The position numbers and the translations under genes were made by a program. From NCBI GenBank assembly GCA_927911235.1, contig CAKMOY010000189.1:1-7988 (forward strand): 7,988 bases of DNA, written 5' to 3'. The notes under the pieces were generated by a model, which worked only from the letters and a program-made list of their open reading frames with translations, made no database searches and was not told the DNA's origin. The DNA is from an uncultured Moraxella sp. GTDB lineage: Bacteria; Pseudomonadota; Gammaproteobacteria; Pseudomonadales; Moraxellaceae. Shown here one piece after another: positions 1 to 5,468 of this stretch (position 1 is the stretch's first letter; every line of letters starts with the position of its first letter).

Positions 1-672
1 TTTTTCAATAATCCACGCTTCGCCTTTTAGCGTAAAAAGCGGTTGGCTAAATCCGTTGTCGGTTTGTTTCATCATGCCAAAACCATTATCCACAAACCAT
101 TGGGCAAACACTCGGCTACGCTTGACCGCTCTGTTATACACTTTTAGCATTTCCAAAAAGTTGTTGAGTTTGAATGCCGATAATCCGATTTTTTGACCCA
201 CTTGTGTCGCATTGAGCAAGGTTTGGTTACGTGCGACTACTTTGTCGTAGTGGTTGATTTTTGGTTGGGCTTGTTCTAATTGTCCACGCAAGGCGATGTT
301 TTCTTGTTCGGCTTGCATGGCAATTTGTAGGATTTCTAGGCGTGTTAATTCTTTAGGTTGTTTAAGTTGGCGTTCGCAGTCAATGAAGTATCGGCGTGCG
401 ATTTTGCCTTGTTCATTATTTTCAACCATTGCTAATTCTTTTGCCATATCAAGACTGATGTAGTAGTCAATCGGCTGGAAGCCTTGATTTATGCCTACGC
501 CATTTTTGGCGACACGAACATAATCTACATTCTCTGTAAATTCATACTTAACAATTCGGTCTTTTATCCAATTTGAAAAATCACGACCTACTTCTAAAAA
601 CCCATGCAACTCACGAGCGTTTACCGCTTGAATCAGTTGGGAATTTTCTTGCACTTTTGGTAAATTTGTCAT
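1..672 (-). CDS. Phage antirepressor, AntA and KilAC domains (3' end outside window)
   Basis: The reading frame is open from the ATG at 672-670 to the left edge (224 codons, no stop), so the C-terminus is missing. Residues about 12-100 match the AntA/AntB domain: a VNARELHGFLEVGRDFSNWI block, an ENVDYVRVAKNG strand, then IDYYISLDMAKELAMVE and ARRYFIDCERQL. A short coiled linker (about 105-140) leads to a KilAC/ANT C-terminal domain starting HYDKVVARNQTLLNATQVGQ and reaching FTLKGEAWIIEK at the edge. Proteins with this pair of domains are phage antirepressors that counter the prophage repressor; the exact partner here is unknown. It is the third gene of the leftward operon from PR. An AGGA ribosome site lies about 8 bases before the ATG, and a hairpin lies just upstream. 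Family assignment is firm; the role in induction is inferred. Confidence 0.9.
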   Translation of the reverse strand, partial: MTNLPKVQENSQLIQAVNARELHGFLEVGRDFSNWIKDRIVKYEFTENVDYVRVAKNGVGINQGFQPIDYYISLDMAKELAMVENNEQGKIARRYFIDCERQLKQPKELTRLEILQIAMQAEQENIALRGQLEQAQPKINHYDKVVARNQTLLNATQVGQKIGLSAFKLNNFLEMLKVYNRAVKRSRVFAQWFVDNGFGMMKQTDNGFSQPLFTLKGEAWIIEK

Positions 673-694
673 ACAATTATCCTGTTTCTTGTAG

Positions 695-725
695 CCCTTA
701 ACAGTTCATTCTGTTAAGGGTTTTT
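695..725. terminator. Perfect 10-bp hairpin with T5 on the + strand, between the HTH gene and the antirepressor
   Basis: CCCTTAACAG (695-704), a 6-base loop, then CTGTTAAGGG (711-720) form a perfect stem followed by TTTTT on the + strand. In form this is a rho-independent terminator for + strand transcription, yet both flanking genes are read leftward. On the minus strand it sits between the corrected stop of the HTH gene (726-724) and the antirepressor ribosome site, with no T tract after it, so it may instead be an intercistronic structure tuning antirepressor translation or mRNA stability. Confidence 0.6.
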
Positions 726-746
726 ATTTGTGTTGGTTTAGCATTT

Positions 747-1091
747 CTAATAAATCAGTGTTTTTGAATACTGTCTGTCTGTTATGGCGGTAGCTTCTGG
801 GTAAATGTTTTTTGATTGCCAGTAGCTGACTGTCGATTCTGATACGCCCAACGCTTTCGCTACATCTTTTCTTGTAACAAACTCGTTTTTTATCAGTTTT
901 AGTAAGGCGTGTTTGCCTTGTCTGATACATTCCAAGCGTTTTTTTTCAAATACTGCGATACGTAGTTGCGAATAGCTCGCTTTTTTGGGTGGTTCGGGCG
1001 GTTTGGGTTGTTCATGGCTCGCCAGCCATTCATCGCCGATTGCGATTTGGGCTAGGTGTTGAGCGTGAGTGAGTTTGGGGATTGGGGTCAT
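747..1091 (-). CDS. Small helix-turn-helix DNA-binding protein of the leftward early operon (C-terminus probably frameshifted)
   Basis: This 114-residue protein has a proline-rich linker at about 29-37 and a clear helix-turn-helix near residues 72-92 (VTRKDVAKALGVSESTVSYW), followed by a SKNIYPEA turn of the kind seen in MerR/excisionase-like or CII-like phage regulators. Its ATG overlaps the TGA of the Cro-like gene (ATGA, 1088-1091), so the two are translationally coupled; an AGGA site lies 8 bases upstream. The last residues after ITDRQ look unnatural, whereas the next frame continues as VFKNTDLLEMLNQHK and stops at 726-724, right against the hairpin. One missing base in the A5 or TT run at 761-768 (minus sense), or one missing GACA unit at 771-782, would give a protein of about 122 residues. 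By position it may be a CII-type or replication-control regulator; I cannot name it. Confidence 0.75.
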   Translation of the reverse strand: MTPIPKLTHAQHLAQIAIGDEWLASHEQPKPPEPPKKASYSQLRIAVFEKKRLECIRQGKHALLKLIKNEFVTRKDVAKALGVSESTVSYWQSKNIYPEATAITDRQYSKTLIY

Positions 1092-1303
1092 GAGTTATTC
1101 CTGTTTGCAAAAAAATCACAAAGTTGATAAAAGCCTAAACTTCCATTACTAGCTGTCGCTAGTTTATCAATTCTTTCAATTGGTGGACTTTTTCGGCGAT
1201 AGATTAAATGTGTGTTGATGTATTTGGCAGAATATCCGCTATTTCTAGCAAATTCTTCTTTCTCATCATCATCTAAACTACTCCAGTAGTTACGGAAATC
1301 CAT
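1088..1303 (-). CDS. Cro-like repressor
   Basis: A 71-residue protein read leftward from the operator region, divergent from cI. It has the small all-helical look of phage Cro/YdaS-type proteins: an EEFARNSGYSAKYINTHL helix-turn-helix (about 16-33), then an RRKSPP basic stretch and a helix with ERIDKLATASNGSLGFYQL. It is the first gene after PR, as cro is in lambda, and would shut off cI and tune early transcription by binding the shared palindromes. Its ribosome site (AAGG, around 1312-1316 on the complementary strand) lies inside operator copy 1. The stop overlaps the next start (ATGA). The Cro call rests mainly on position, size and the HTH-like segment. Confidence 0.75.
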   Translation of the reverse strand: MDFRNYWSSLDDDEKEEFARNSGYSAKYINTHLIYRRKSPPIERIDKLATASNGSLGFYQLCDFFANRNNS

Positions 1304-1309
1304 AATAAA

Positions 1310-1324
1310 TAACCTTTTTGGTAA
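1310..1324. promoter_or_regulatory. Operator copy 1 (TAACCTTTTTGGTAA)
   Basis: An ACC-N5-GGT palindrome, the same pattern as the five other copies in the window. It lies in the cro leader, downstream of the PR -10, and covers the cro ribosome site, so a repressor here could block both elongation and access to the start. Confidence 0.65.
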
Positions 1325-1337
1325 TTATAAAGTTTAT

Positions 1338-1366
1338 ATAATACCTTAAAGGTATTCATTAATCAA
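1338..1366 (-). promoter_or_regulatory. Leftward early promoter PR
   Basis: On the minus strand the -35 is TTGATT (1366-1361), the spacer is 17 bases, and the -10 is TATTAT (1343-1338). Operator copy 2 fills the spacer and touches the -10. The elements, spacing and operator register are the same as in PL at 5225-5253; a 21-base stretch covering the operator and -10 is identical in both. It should drive the Cro-like, HTH and antirepressor genes and be silenced by CI. Confidence 0.8.
1341..1355. promoter_or_regulatory. Operator copy 2 (ATACCTTAAAGGTAT), inside PR
   Basis: A perfect palindrome with 7-base arms around one central base. It is placed between the PR -35 and -10, so occupancy would exclude RNA polymerase. 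Read on the minus strand it is identical to the PL operator at 5236-5250. Confidence 0.8.
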
Positions 1367-1375
1367 GAAAAATTA

Positions 1376-1390
1376 ATACCTTTTTGGTTA
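1376..1390. promoter_or_regulatory. Operator copy 3 (ATACCTTTTTGGTTA)
   Basis: It shows the ACC-N5-GGT pattern with one arm imperfect. It lies upstream of the PR -35 and is centred 17 bases from copy 4, a spacing that would allow two dimers side by side near PRM. Confidence 0.65.
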
Positions 1391-1391
1391 T

Positions 1392-1420
1392 TTTACCTAA
1401 AGGGTATTTATTGGTATAAT
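1392..1420 (+). promoter_or_regulatory. Repressor-maintenance promoter PRM for cI
   Basis: TTTACC (1392-1397), a 17-base spacer and a consensus TATAAT (1415-1420) point rightward, about 30 bases before the cI start. The -35 is buried in operator copy 4, which suggests negative autoregulation of cI at high repressor level and shut-off by Cro. Confidence 0.75.
1393..1407. promoter_or_regulatory. Operator copy 4 (TTACCTAAAGGGTAT), over the PRM -35
   Basis: This ACC-N5-GGT copy, with a less regular centre, overlaps the -35 of the rightward promoter. By analogy with lambda OR3 it would be the site that turns cI off; the match in role is inferred from position only. Confidence 0.6.
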
Positions 1421-1450
1421 AAAAACTCTTTATTTACAAAGGTTTTTACT

Positions 1451-2223
1451 ATGAATAATGTGCTAAAAGGTATTGAAACAATCAGACGTGAAAATACAAT
1501 TAAGCTCATGGAGCTACACGGCTTATCTAGGGGTGATTTTGCTGAGCAATCTGGTATCTCATATGCACAATTAGGCCATTACATTGGTAAAAATCCAACA
1601 AAAAATATCGGTAATAAGATTGCAGAAAAAATTGAGACTTTTTTCAACAAGCCTAAGAATTGGCTTGATTATGAACATGAAGAAAACGGTGAGATATTAA
1701 CAGGACAAGGCGAACCCGAACCGTCCGCAACACTGCTAAACAAAACAATCCAAATGTGGGAAAAAGGCGATACACCGCCTGACGGTATGATAGCCATAGA
1801 ATTTTTGACTGACATCACCGCCAGTCTAGGCAATGGCTACATCAATGATGAGTATGGCGAAAAAAGCGAACTATGGTTAGCCAAGACACACTCAATAAAT
1901 GCAACGTAAACCCAGCTCACGCAAAAGCAATCCGAGTAGCAGGGGATAGCATGATGCCAGAGCTGACAGACGGACAAGTCATCGCCATAGACACATCAGC
2001 CACACGCATATTTGACGGTGAAATCTACGCATTCAAAAAAAGTGGTGAAACCAAAGTAAAATATCTATTTAAATTGGCGGACGGATTTAAAGCCGTCTCA
2101 AGAAATGATGACAAACTCCGCTACCCTGACGAAATTTACACAGCTAGCGACATAGAAAACGAAAACATAGAAATCTTAGGACAATTCTGGTGGAAATCCG
2201 AAACCAGACGAGTAAAAAGATAG
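1451..2223 (+). pseudogene. CI-type phage repressor, HTH plus S24/LexA-like autoprotease, one-base frameshift near 1876
   Basis: Two overlapping frames (1451-1909 and 1873-2223) make one repressor. The first carries an N-terminal helix-turn-helix (residues about 17-46, including LSRGDFAEQSGISYAQL). The second carries an S24 peptidase domain with the catalytic serine in AGDSMMPELTDGQ (codon 1948-1950) and a likely catalytic lysine in GETKVKYLF. Adding one T in the TT at 1877-1878 joins them as SELWFSQDTLNKC, giving about 257 residues, normal for the family. The self-cleavage region reads ITASLGNG, so Leu-Gly stands where Ala-Gly is common. The start has AAAGG 8 bases upstream and follows PRM. 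As written the protein would lose its protease and dimerisation domain after residue 142; sequence error is the simplest explanation. In a lysogen it should hold PR and PL off through the six palindromes. Confidence 0.88.
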
Positions 2224-2233
2224 GATAAACAAC

Positions 2234-2731
2234 ATGGGTAGCAAACGCGCATACACTCTATCTGCTGATGATATGGCAAACTATATCTCCATGCCAAAAA
2301 TCATCACCAGCGATATACAGCTACATTGGTACACAAGAAGCCCAAAAAAAAGCCCATATGGCTATCACCAATGGCAAAGCACCTACATACTACACAACAA
2401 TGACACCGTAGAAAACCTATACCTAACCCTAAAAACAATCCGTTATGATGAATACGACTACTACAGCTTTATGCTATCCTACAAACATGGCGAAACTATC
2501 AATATCATTCACCAACTAGAAGTATATCCAACATGGAAAAACAGCCACACCGAATCTGACGGCACAAAACTCTATGGCACGCACATACACAACATCACAC
2601 AAACCTACGAAATCCGCCCACCCAATCATGAAACATTTGACTGGCGAAACTGGCTATCGTATTATACACAAATCACCAACATCACATTAACAGGAACAAT
2701 CATAGCCCCTTATGATGGGGAGTTATTCTAA
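2234..2731 (+). CDS. Uncharacterised protein of the CI-linked cassette, with a GTHIHN motif
   Basis: A 165-residue soluble protein with no signal peptide or membrane segment. It starts 10 bases after the cI stop with a GGAT site, so it is probably cotranscribed with cI and expressed in the lysogen. Visible points: an LSADDMANYISMPKII opening helix; a tyrosine- and tryptophan-rich middle (YGYHQWQSTYIL, YDEYDYYSFML); a DGTKLYGTHIHN block around residues 110-121 with paired histidines; and a TFDWRNWLSYY segment near 136-146. The DG..x..HxH pattern recalls DUF6978-type proteins, but I hold that only as a weak resemblance. It ends in TAATG, sharing one base with the next start, so the two products are likely made together and may form a pair. 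Function unknown; an anti-phage or anti-mobile-element role is inferred from location only. Confidence 0.75.
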   Translation: MGSKRAYTLSADDMANYISMPKIITSDIQLHWYTRSPKKSPYGYHQWQSTYILHNNDTVENLYLTLKTIRYDEYDYYSFMLSYKHGETINIIHQLEVYPTWKNSHTESDGTKLYGTHIHNITQTYEIRPPNHETFDWRNWLSYYTQITNITLTGTIIAPYDGELF

Positions 2732-3432
2732 TGAAACTTAGCAAAAACAGCTTTCTACAAGCAGGGTTTGACGTACACGAAACTACCACAAGCCTAATCA
2801 TCACCACCCCGCAGACCTTTATCAGTGGCGACCCTGCCTGTTTTTGGGTAAAAAACAGCCCAACAGGCAACCTGTTATTTAACGACTATGGCAACTCTCT
2901 CAATGCCCTAGAGTTATCCTTGCCTATGCCTGACAAGGCTTACGAAGTGCTACAAAACAGTCTAAAAAAACTAGATACCAAAATCACCCTTGACGGCACA
3001 GCACTCATTCGTGAAACAGACGAACATCAAATCAATTTTGCCATTAGCGACTATCTAAACCTATTCGCCATACTCACCAACTACCACCCAAAAACTGTAA
3101 TAGAACAAGACATCTATGCCATTTTGGACGCTATTTATAACTACCTAAAACAACGCTTTGGCACAGTAGAAACCAAAGTAAAATACAAAGGGCTATCAGG
3201 GATAGAACACAAATTTGCCTTTCAAGCAAACCAACACATCTACGAATTTGCCAAGCCAAACAGTCGCACCACAGGGGCAATACTACGCAAAATCGCTGAC
3301 GTAAAACAAATACACAACGACCTAGATTTTAGCATTGTCCTAGATGATAGCGACAAACCACAGTTTGAAAAAGAAAGCCGTATCTTGTCTAGCAATGCAA
3401 TCATCAAGCCCTTAAGCCTATTAGTCGCATAA
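2731..3432 (+). CDS. DUF1828 and DUF1829 domain protein
   Basis: A 233-residue protein with two recognisable domains of unknown function. Residues about 20-105 fit DUF1828: a GDPACFWVKNSPTGNLLFND strand pair ending in NDYGNSLNALE, then a helix-rich part. Residues about 140-230 fit DUF1829: VETKVKYKGLSGIEHKFAF, the EFAKPNSRTTGAI helix, and a last strand DFSIVLDDSD. No membrane segment is seen. The start codon overlaps the stop of the preceding gene (TAATG at 2729-2733), showing tight translational coupling. Two-domain proteins of this kind occur in phages and genomic islands, and no biochemical role is known to me. Its place between CI and the OL-like operators suggests constitutive expression in the lysogen, as for a superinfection-exclusion or defence gene. 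The base composition (A/C-rich + strand) matches the upstream gene and the end of cI, not the AT-richer genes after 3600. Confidence 0.82.
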   Translation: MKLSKNSFLQAGFDVHETTTSLIITTPQTFISGDPACFWVKNSPTGNLLFNDYGNSLNALELSLPMPDKAYEVLQNSLKKLDTKITLDGTALIRETDEHQINFAISDYLNLFAILTNYHPKTVIEQDIYAILDAIYNYLKQRFGTVETKVKYKGLSGIEHKFAFQANQHIYEFAKPNSRTTGAILRKIADVKQIHNDLDFSIVLDDSDKPQFEKESRILSSNAIIKPLSLLVA

Positions 3433-3489
3433 GTTTGTGACTAAGGCGTAGCCGTAGAACGCAACCAAAGATTGGTATAGGAGAACCCC

Positions 3490-3543
3490 ATGATTATCGA
3501 ACTTGCCACCCACCATTCACCCTGCCAAACAAAGAGTGATTAG
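3490..3543 (+). CDS. Possible 17-residue peptide (MIIELATHHSPCQTKSD)
   Basis: A short frame with a very good ribosome site (AGGAG, 3479-3483, six bases before the ATG) in the 204-base gap between the DUF1829 gene and the rexA-like gene. It may be a leader peptide or the remnant of a longer gene. There is no further support from sequence, so this is a low-confidence call. Confidence 0.25.
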   Translation: MIIELATHHSPCQTKSD

Positions 3544-3555
3544 ACTTTTAGGTAT
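3541..3555. promoter_or_regulatory. Degenerate operator-like half site before the rexA-like gene
   Basis: TAGACTTTTAGGTAT shares its last eleven bases (CTTTTAGGTAT) with the OL operator at 5211-5225, but the left arm (ACC) is lost. It could be a weak CI or Cro site controlling the rex-like genes; chance similarity in AT-rich DNA is possible. Confidence 0.25.
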
Positions 3556-3562
3556 AAAAACA

Positions 3563-3596
3563 CGACATATATTGTCGCTTATGATAAAAATATACT
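3563..3596 (+). promoter_or_regulatory. Candidate promoter and inverted repeat upstream of the rexA-like gene
   Basis: CGACA-TATAT-TGTCG (3563-3577) is a perfect 5-base-arm palindrome. Just downstream are TATGAT (3580-3585) and TATACT (3591-3596), either of which could be a -10; no good -35 is seen. A separate promoter here would uncouple the rex-like genes from PRM, and the palindrome could be its operator. Confidence 0.3.
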
Positions 3597-3636
3597 TTAA
3601 AAATAACCCAAATTAACCGATAATAGCGAGAGAAAT

Positions 3637-4564
3637 ATGGCAAAAACTAAAGCACTTACTTTTCACTATAAAAAAGTAAAAACCAATGATACCAATCATT
3701 TACAAGATATTTTAAACTCTTTAAATCATCTGACAGTAGAGCAAAAAAACCTATGTACAAGGCAACAAAAAATATATCCTAAACCATATTACAGAATATG
3801 AAGGAATGTATTATGCAGAGATAATTTGTTATCAGGAAAACACAATGCAAAGCGTTATCCAAACCATACCAAAAAACAACAATCTACATGAACGCAATAT
3901 CACAACAAAAGATATTATTGCCCTAGATGAAAATGATGATACACCAAGTGAATTTGTTCAATCTCGGATAATTTTTGGATTGGTAGAAAATAATTTAGCA
4001 ATCGCTACATCAAAAATTGGATTACAAATGTTTGTCAATTATATCAACTTCTTATTAAACACCCATTATTGGCAAGACCAAAGTAACCCCCATGCAATAC
4101 AAATACTTGAAGCTTTTTCAAAAGATTTAAAACAAAAACTCAAGACAACGCACGTCCGTCATGTTAAAATAGGACAAGAAGTTGCGACCAAGCAAAATCA
4201 AAATAACCGTTTTGAAATAAAAGAAAACTCACTATTTCATGCGTTAGGCGATATGATTAAATTACCAACAGGTTTTAAATCCGACCTAGATGATGCTAAC
4301 TTACGAGCAACTTTGACACTTGACTATGTTCGTACCACATCAAACGAAGGTCAAAAAGTACTTGATGACTTAACTGTTGCATTATCAACTATTGATGATA
4401 GCTTTATTACAATATTATTCGCAGACGGCACAGACTATAAAGGTGGACAAATCAGAGTAAAAGGCACAATTAACCAATATCAAAATGATGATAAAGAAAA
4501 TAGTTTTGATAAATTAAGAATGCAAAAGGATATTCGTACTTTCTTACAACAGAGTTTAGAGTAA
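3637..4564 (+). pseudogene. RexA-like superinfection-exclusion protein, frameshifted in an A7 run at 3743-3749
   Basis: The ATG at 3637 (GAGAG site upstream) opens a frame that stops at 3798-3800; the next frame takes over and ends at 4564. Reading A6 instead of A7 at 3743-3749 joins them smoothly (TVEQKKTYVQGNKKYILNH), giving about 308 residues, near lambda RexA (279). By eye the pattern follows RexA: an N-terminal LNSL helix, a YILNH strand, a middle block SRIIFGLVENNLAIATS, a helix with LGDMIKLPTGFKSD, and a C-terminal FADGTDYKGGQIRVKG strand pair ending in a charged helix. Position supports it: after cI and directly before a RexB-like membrane gene. RexA is a cytosolic DNA-binding sensor that activates RexB upon infection; that role is transferred by inference. 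The internal ATG at 3806 has AAGGA touching it, too close to be the natural start. Confidence 0.62.
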
Positions 4565-5112
4565 ATATATTATGAAAAATCTATTTATTGGCTTAATGCT
4601 AAAATTTCCGTTACTGCTCAATCTTGTTATATTAATGGTTGTAGCGAGTATTATTTTTTACGCCTTTAATTGGATTCCTTTCTACCAAAAACTAGATTTT
4701 AAATGGTTTTTTACCCTAGCAGGGCTTACTGTTGCCTTGCTTGCCCAAGTTTATGCCAAACTACAAGACACCAAGTTTATTGCTAATGCTAGCACAAGCG
4801 AACTTAACCGCATTAGCGATAGCGTAAATTTACGCAAAAACCCATAATAAAGCTCATTTTTTTTCACTTAATCTTTGGTATTATTAGCTTTATTATATTC
4901 TCTTTTTCACTACCGCCAACAGTACAAAAGATTGCCGTTGCGATTGGGCTTGCGTTTATTGCATTATGGATAATGAGTCTACTATTCGGCTATTTATTAT
5001 ATGAAGAAATAGCTGAATTTACTTCACATCTACTAAAACGCAAACTTGAAAAAGAAAGCCGACAAACCAGTCTAAAAATCTCTCAACAATATTTAAGCCT
5101 ATCATTCACCCC

Positions 5113-5137
5113 AAACCGCCCAATGGCGGTTTTTTTA
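5113..5137 (+). terminator. Rho-independent terminator after the rexB-like gene
   Basis: AAACCGCC (5113-5120), loop CAAT, GGCGGTTT (5125-5132), then a run of T to 5136. It would end the lysogenic transcript from PRM just before the OL/PL region, as expected for a lambda-like immunity region. Confidence 0.85.
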
Positions 5138-5159
5138 TTGTCTTTAGAAAAATTTTTTT

Positions 5160-5174
5160 ATATCTTTAAGATGT
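5160..5174. promoter_or_regulatory. Possible degenerate third OL site
   Basis: ATATCTTTAAGATGT keeps the CTTTAAG centre, with matched changes in both arms (ATC/GAT for ACC/GGT). It lies 51 bases (centre to centre) upstream of the operator at 5211. It is weak and may be chance. Confidence 0.2.
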
Positions 5175-5210
5175 TGATTTGTTTAAATTTTTGAAAATAA
5201 TTAAAAATAA

Positions 5211-5225
5211 ATACCTTTTAGGTAT
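5211..5225. promoter_or_regulatory. Operator copy 5 (ATACCTTTTAGGTAT), OL region
   Basis: An almost perfect palindrome of the same type as the OR sites, ending on the first base of the PL -35. Centre-to-centre distance to copy 6 is 25 bases, and the pair lies about 3.8 kb from the OR cluster, which would allow long-range looping. Confidence 0.78.
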
Positions 5226-5253
5226 TGATTATATTATACCTTTAAGGTATTAT
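5225..5253 (+). promoter_or_regulatory. Rightward early promoter PL
   Basis: TTGATT (5225-5230), 17 bases, TATTAT (5248-5253). Operator copy 6 occupies the spacer in the same register as copy 2 in PR. It points into the early operon that encodes RecT, the exonuclease and SSB, so these genes should be off in the lysogen and on after induction or infection. Confidence 0.8.
5236..5250. promoter_or_regulatory. Operator copy 6 (ATACCTTTAAGGTAT), inside PL
   Basis: A perfect 15-base palindrome with 7-base arms, and the best consensus copy in the window. It lies between the PL -35 and -10 and is identical to the PR operator read on the minus strand. Confidence 0.82.
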
Positions 5254-5354
5254 ATACTACATACCAAACAAAATGCTGAATTTTATTTGAACTCAATAAA
5301 AACTTGCAGTTACGAAACCGTGCGATATAACGGAACGATATAAGCTAATCAGCT

Positions 5355-5391
5355 ATTGGCAACCCATGACAAAATTTCACGAGTTGCCAAT
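5355..5391 (+). other. First hairpin of the PL leader (9-bp perfect arms)
   Basis: ATTGGCAAC (5355-5363) and GTTGCCAAT (5383-5391) are exact inverted repeats around a 19-base loop. A tiny frame (MTKFHELPITD, start at 5366) lies in the loop and right arm but has no ribosome site. No T tract follows, so it is not a simple terminator; it could be a leader RNA structure or an antitermination element. Confidence 0.5.
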
Positions 5392-5417
5392 CACGGATTA
5401 ACTTTTTAACCAACAAA

Positions 5418-5448
5418 AACCCTTGCGACCGACAAATCAACAAGGGTT
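5418..5448 (+). other. Second hairpin of the PL leader (8-bp perfect arms)
   Basis: AACCCTTG (5418-5425) and CAAGGGTT (5441-5448) pair around a 15-base loop, ending 7 bases before the AGGAG ribosome site of the first early gene. Apart from PL and the two hairpins, positions 5254-5468 hold no gene I can support. Confidence 0.5.
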
Positions 5449-5468
5449 CCCCAATAGGAGTAAATATT

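Larger units (their letters stand above)
4572..5194 (+). pseudogene. RexB-like four-helix membrane protein, frameshifted at 4836-4841
   Basis: It begins 7 bases after the rexA-like stop. The first frame (4572-4847, 91 residues) has two membrane helices: LNLVILMVVASIIFYAF and FFTLAGLTVALLAQV. A shift at CAAAAAC (4835-4841), by one extra A or a -1 slip, continues in the next frame with two more: LIFFHLIFGIISFIIFSF and VAIGLAFIALWIMSLLFGY, then a basic tail. Four helices with a polar loop after the second is the layout of lambda RexB, an inner-membrane ion channel that depolarises the infected cell. The second frame has no ATG before 4973, which lies inside helix four, so 4973-5194 alone is not a gene. 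That frame runs through the terminator to 5194; one A fewer near 5069-5080 would stop it at 5094-5096, before the hairpin, giving about 174 residues. RexB identity is inferred from topology and order. Confidence 0.6.

Noticed and set aside
771..782. (CTGT)3 tetranucleotide repeat at the HTH gene frame break, suggesting phase variation
   Set aside because: Adding one unit would restore the frame, but three copies are too few for slippage switching, and a one-base change in the adjacent A/T runs explains it as well and fits the error pattern elsewhere.
2234..3432. Toxin-antitoxin pair
   Set aside because: The coupling would allow it, but neither protein shows a toxin fold or a DNA-binding antitoxin domain; location favours a cargo or defence reading without deciding it.
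3806..4564. A stand-alone 252-residue gene starting at ATG 3806
   Set aside because: The AAGGA touches the ATG, leaving no spacing, and an upstream frame from 3637 with its own ribosome site joins it by removing one A; it is better read as the main part of the rexA-like gene.
4973..5194. A separate 73-residue membrane gene
   Set aside because: It starts inside a membrane helix that is open upstream to 4823 and has no ribosome site; it is the C-terminal half of the rexB-like gene.
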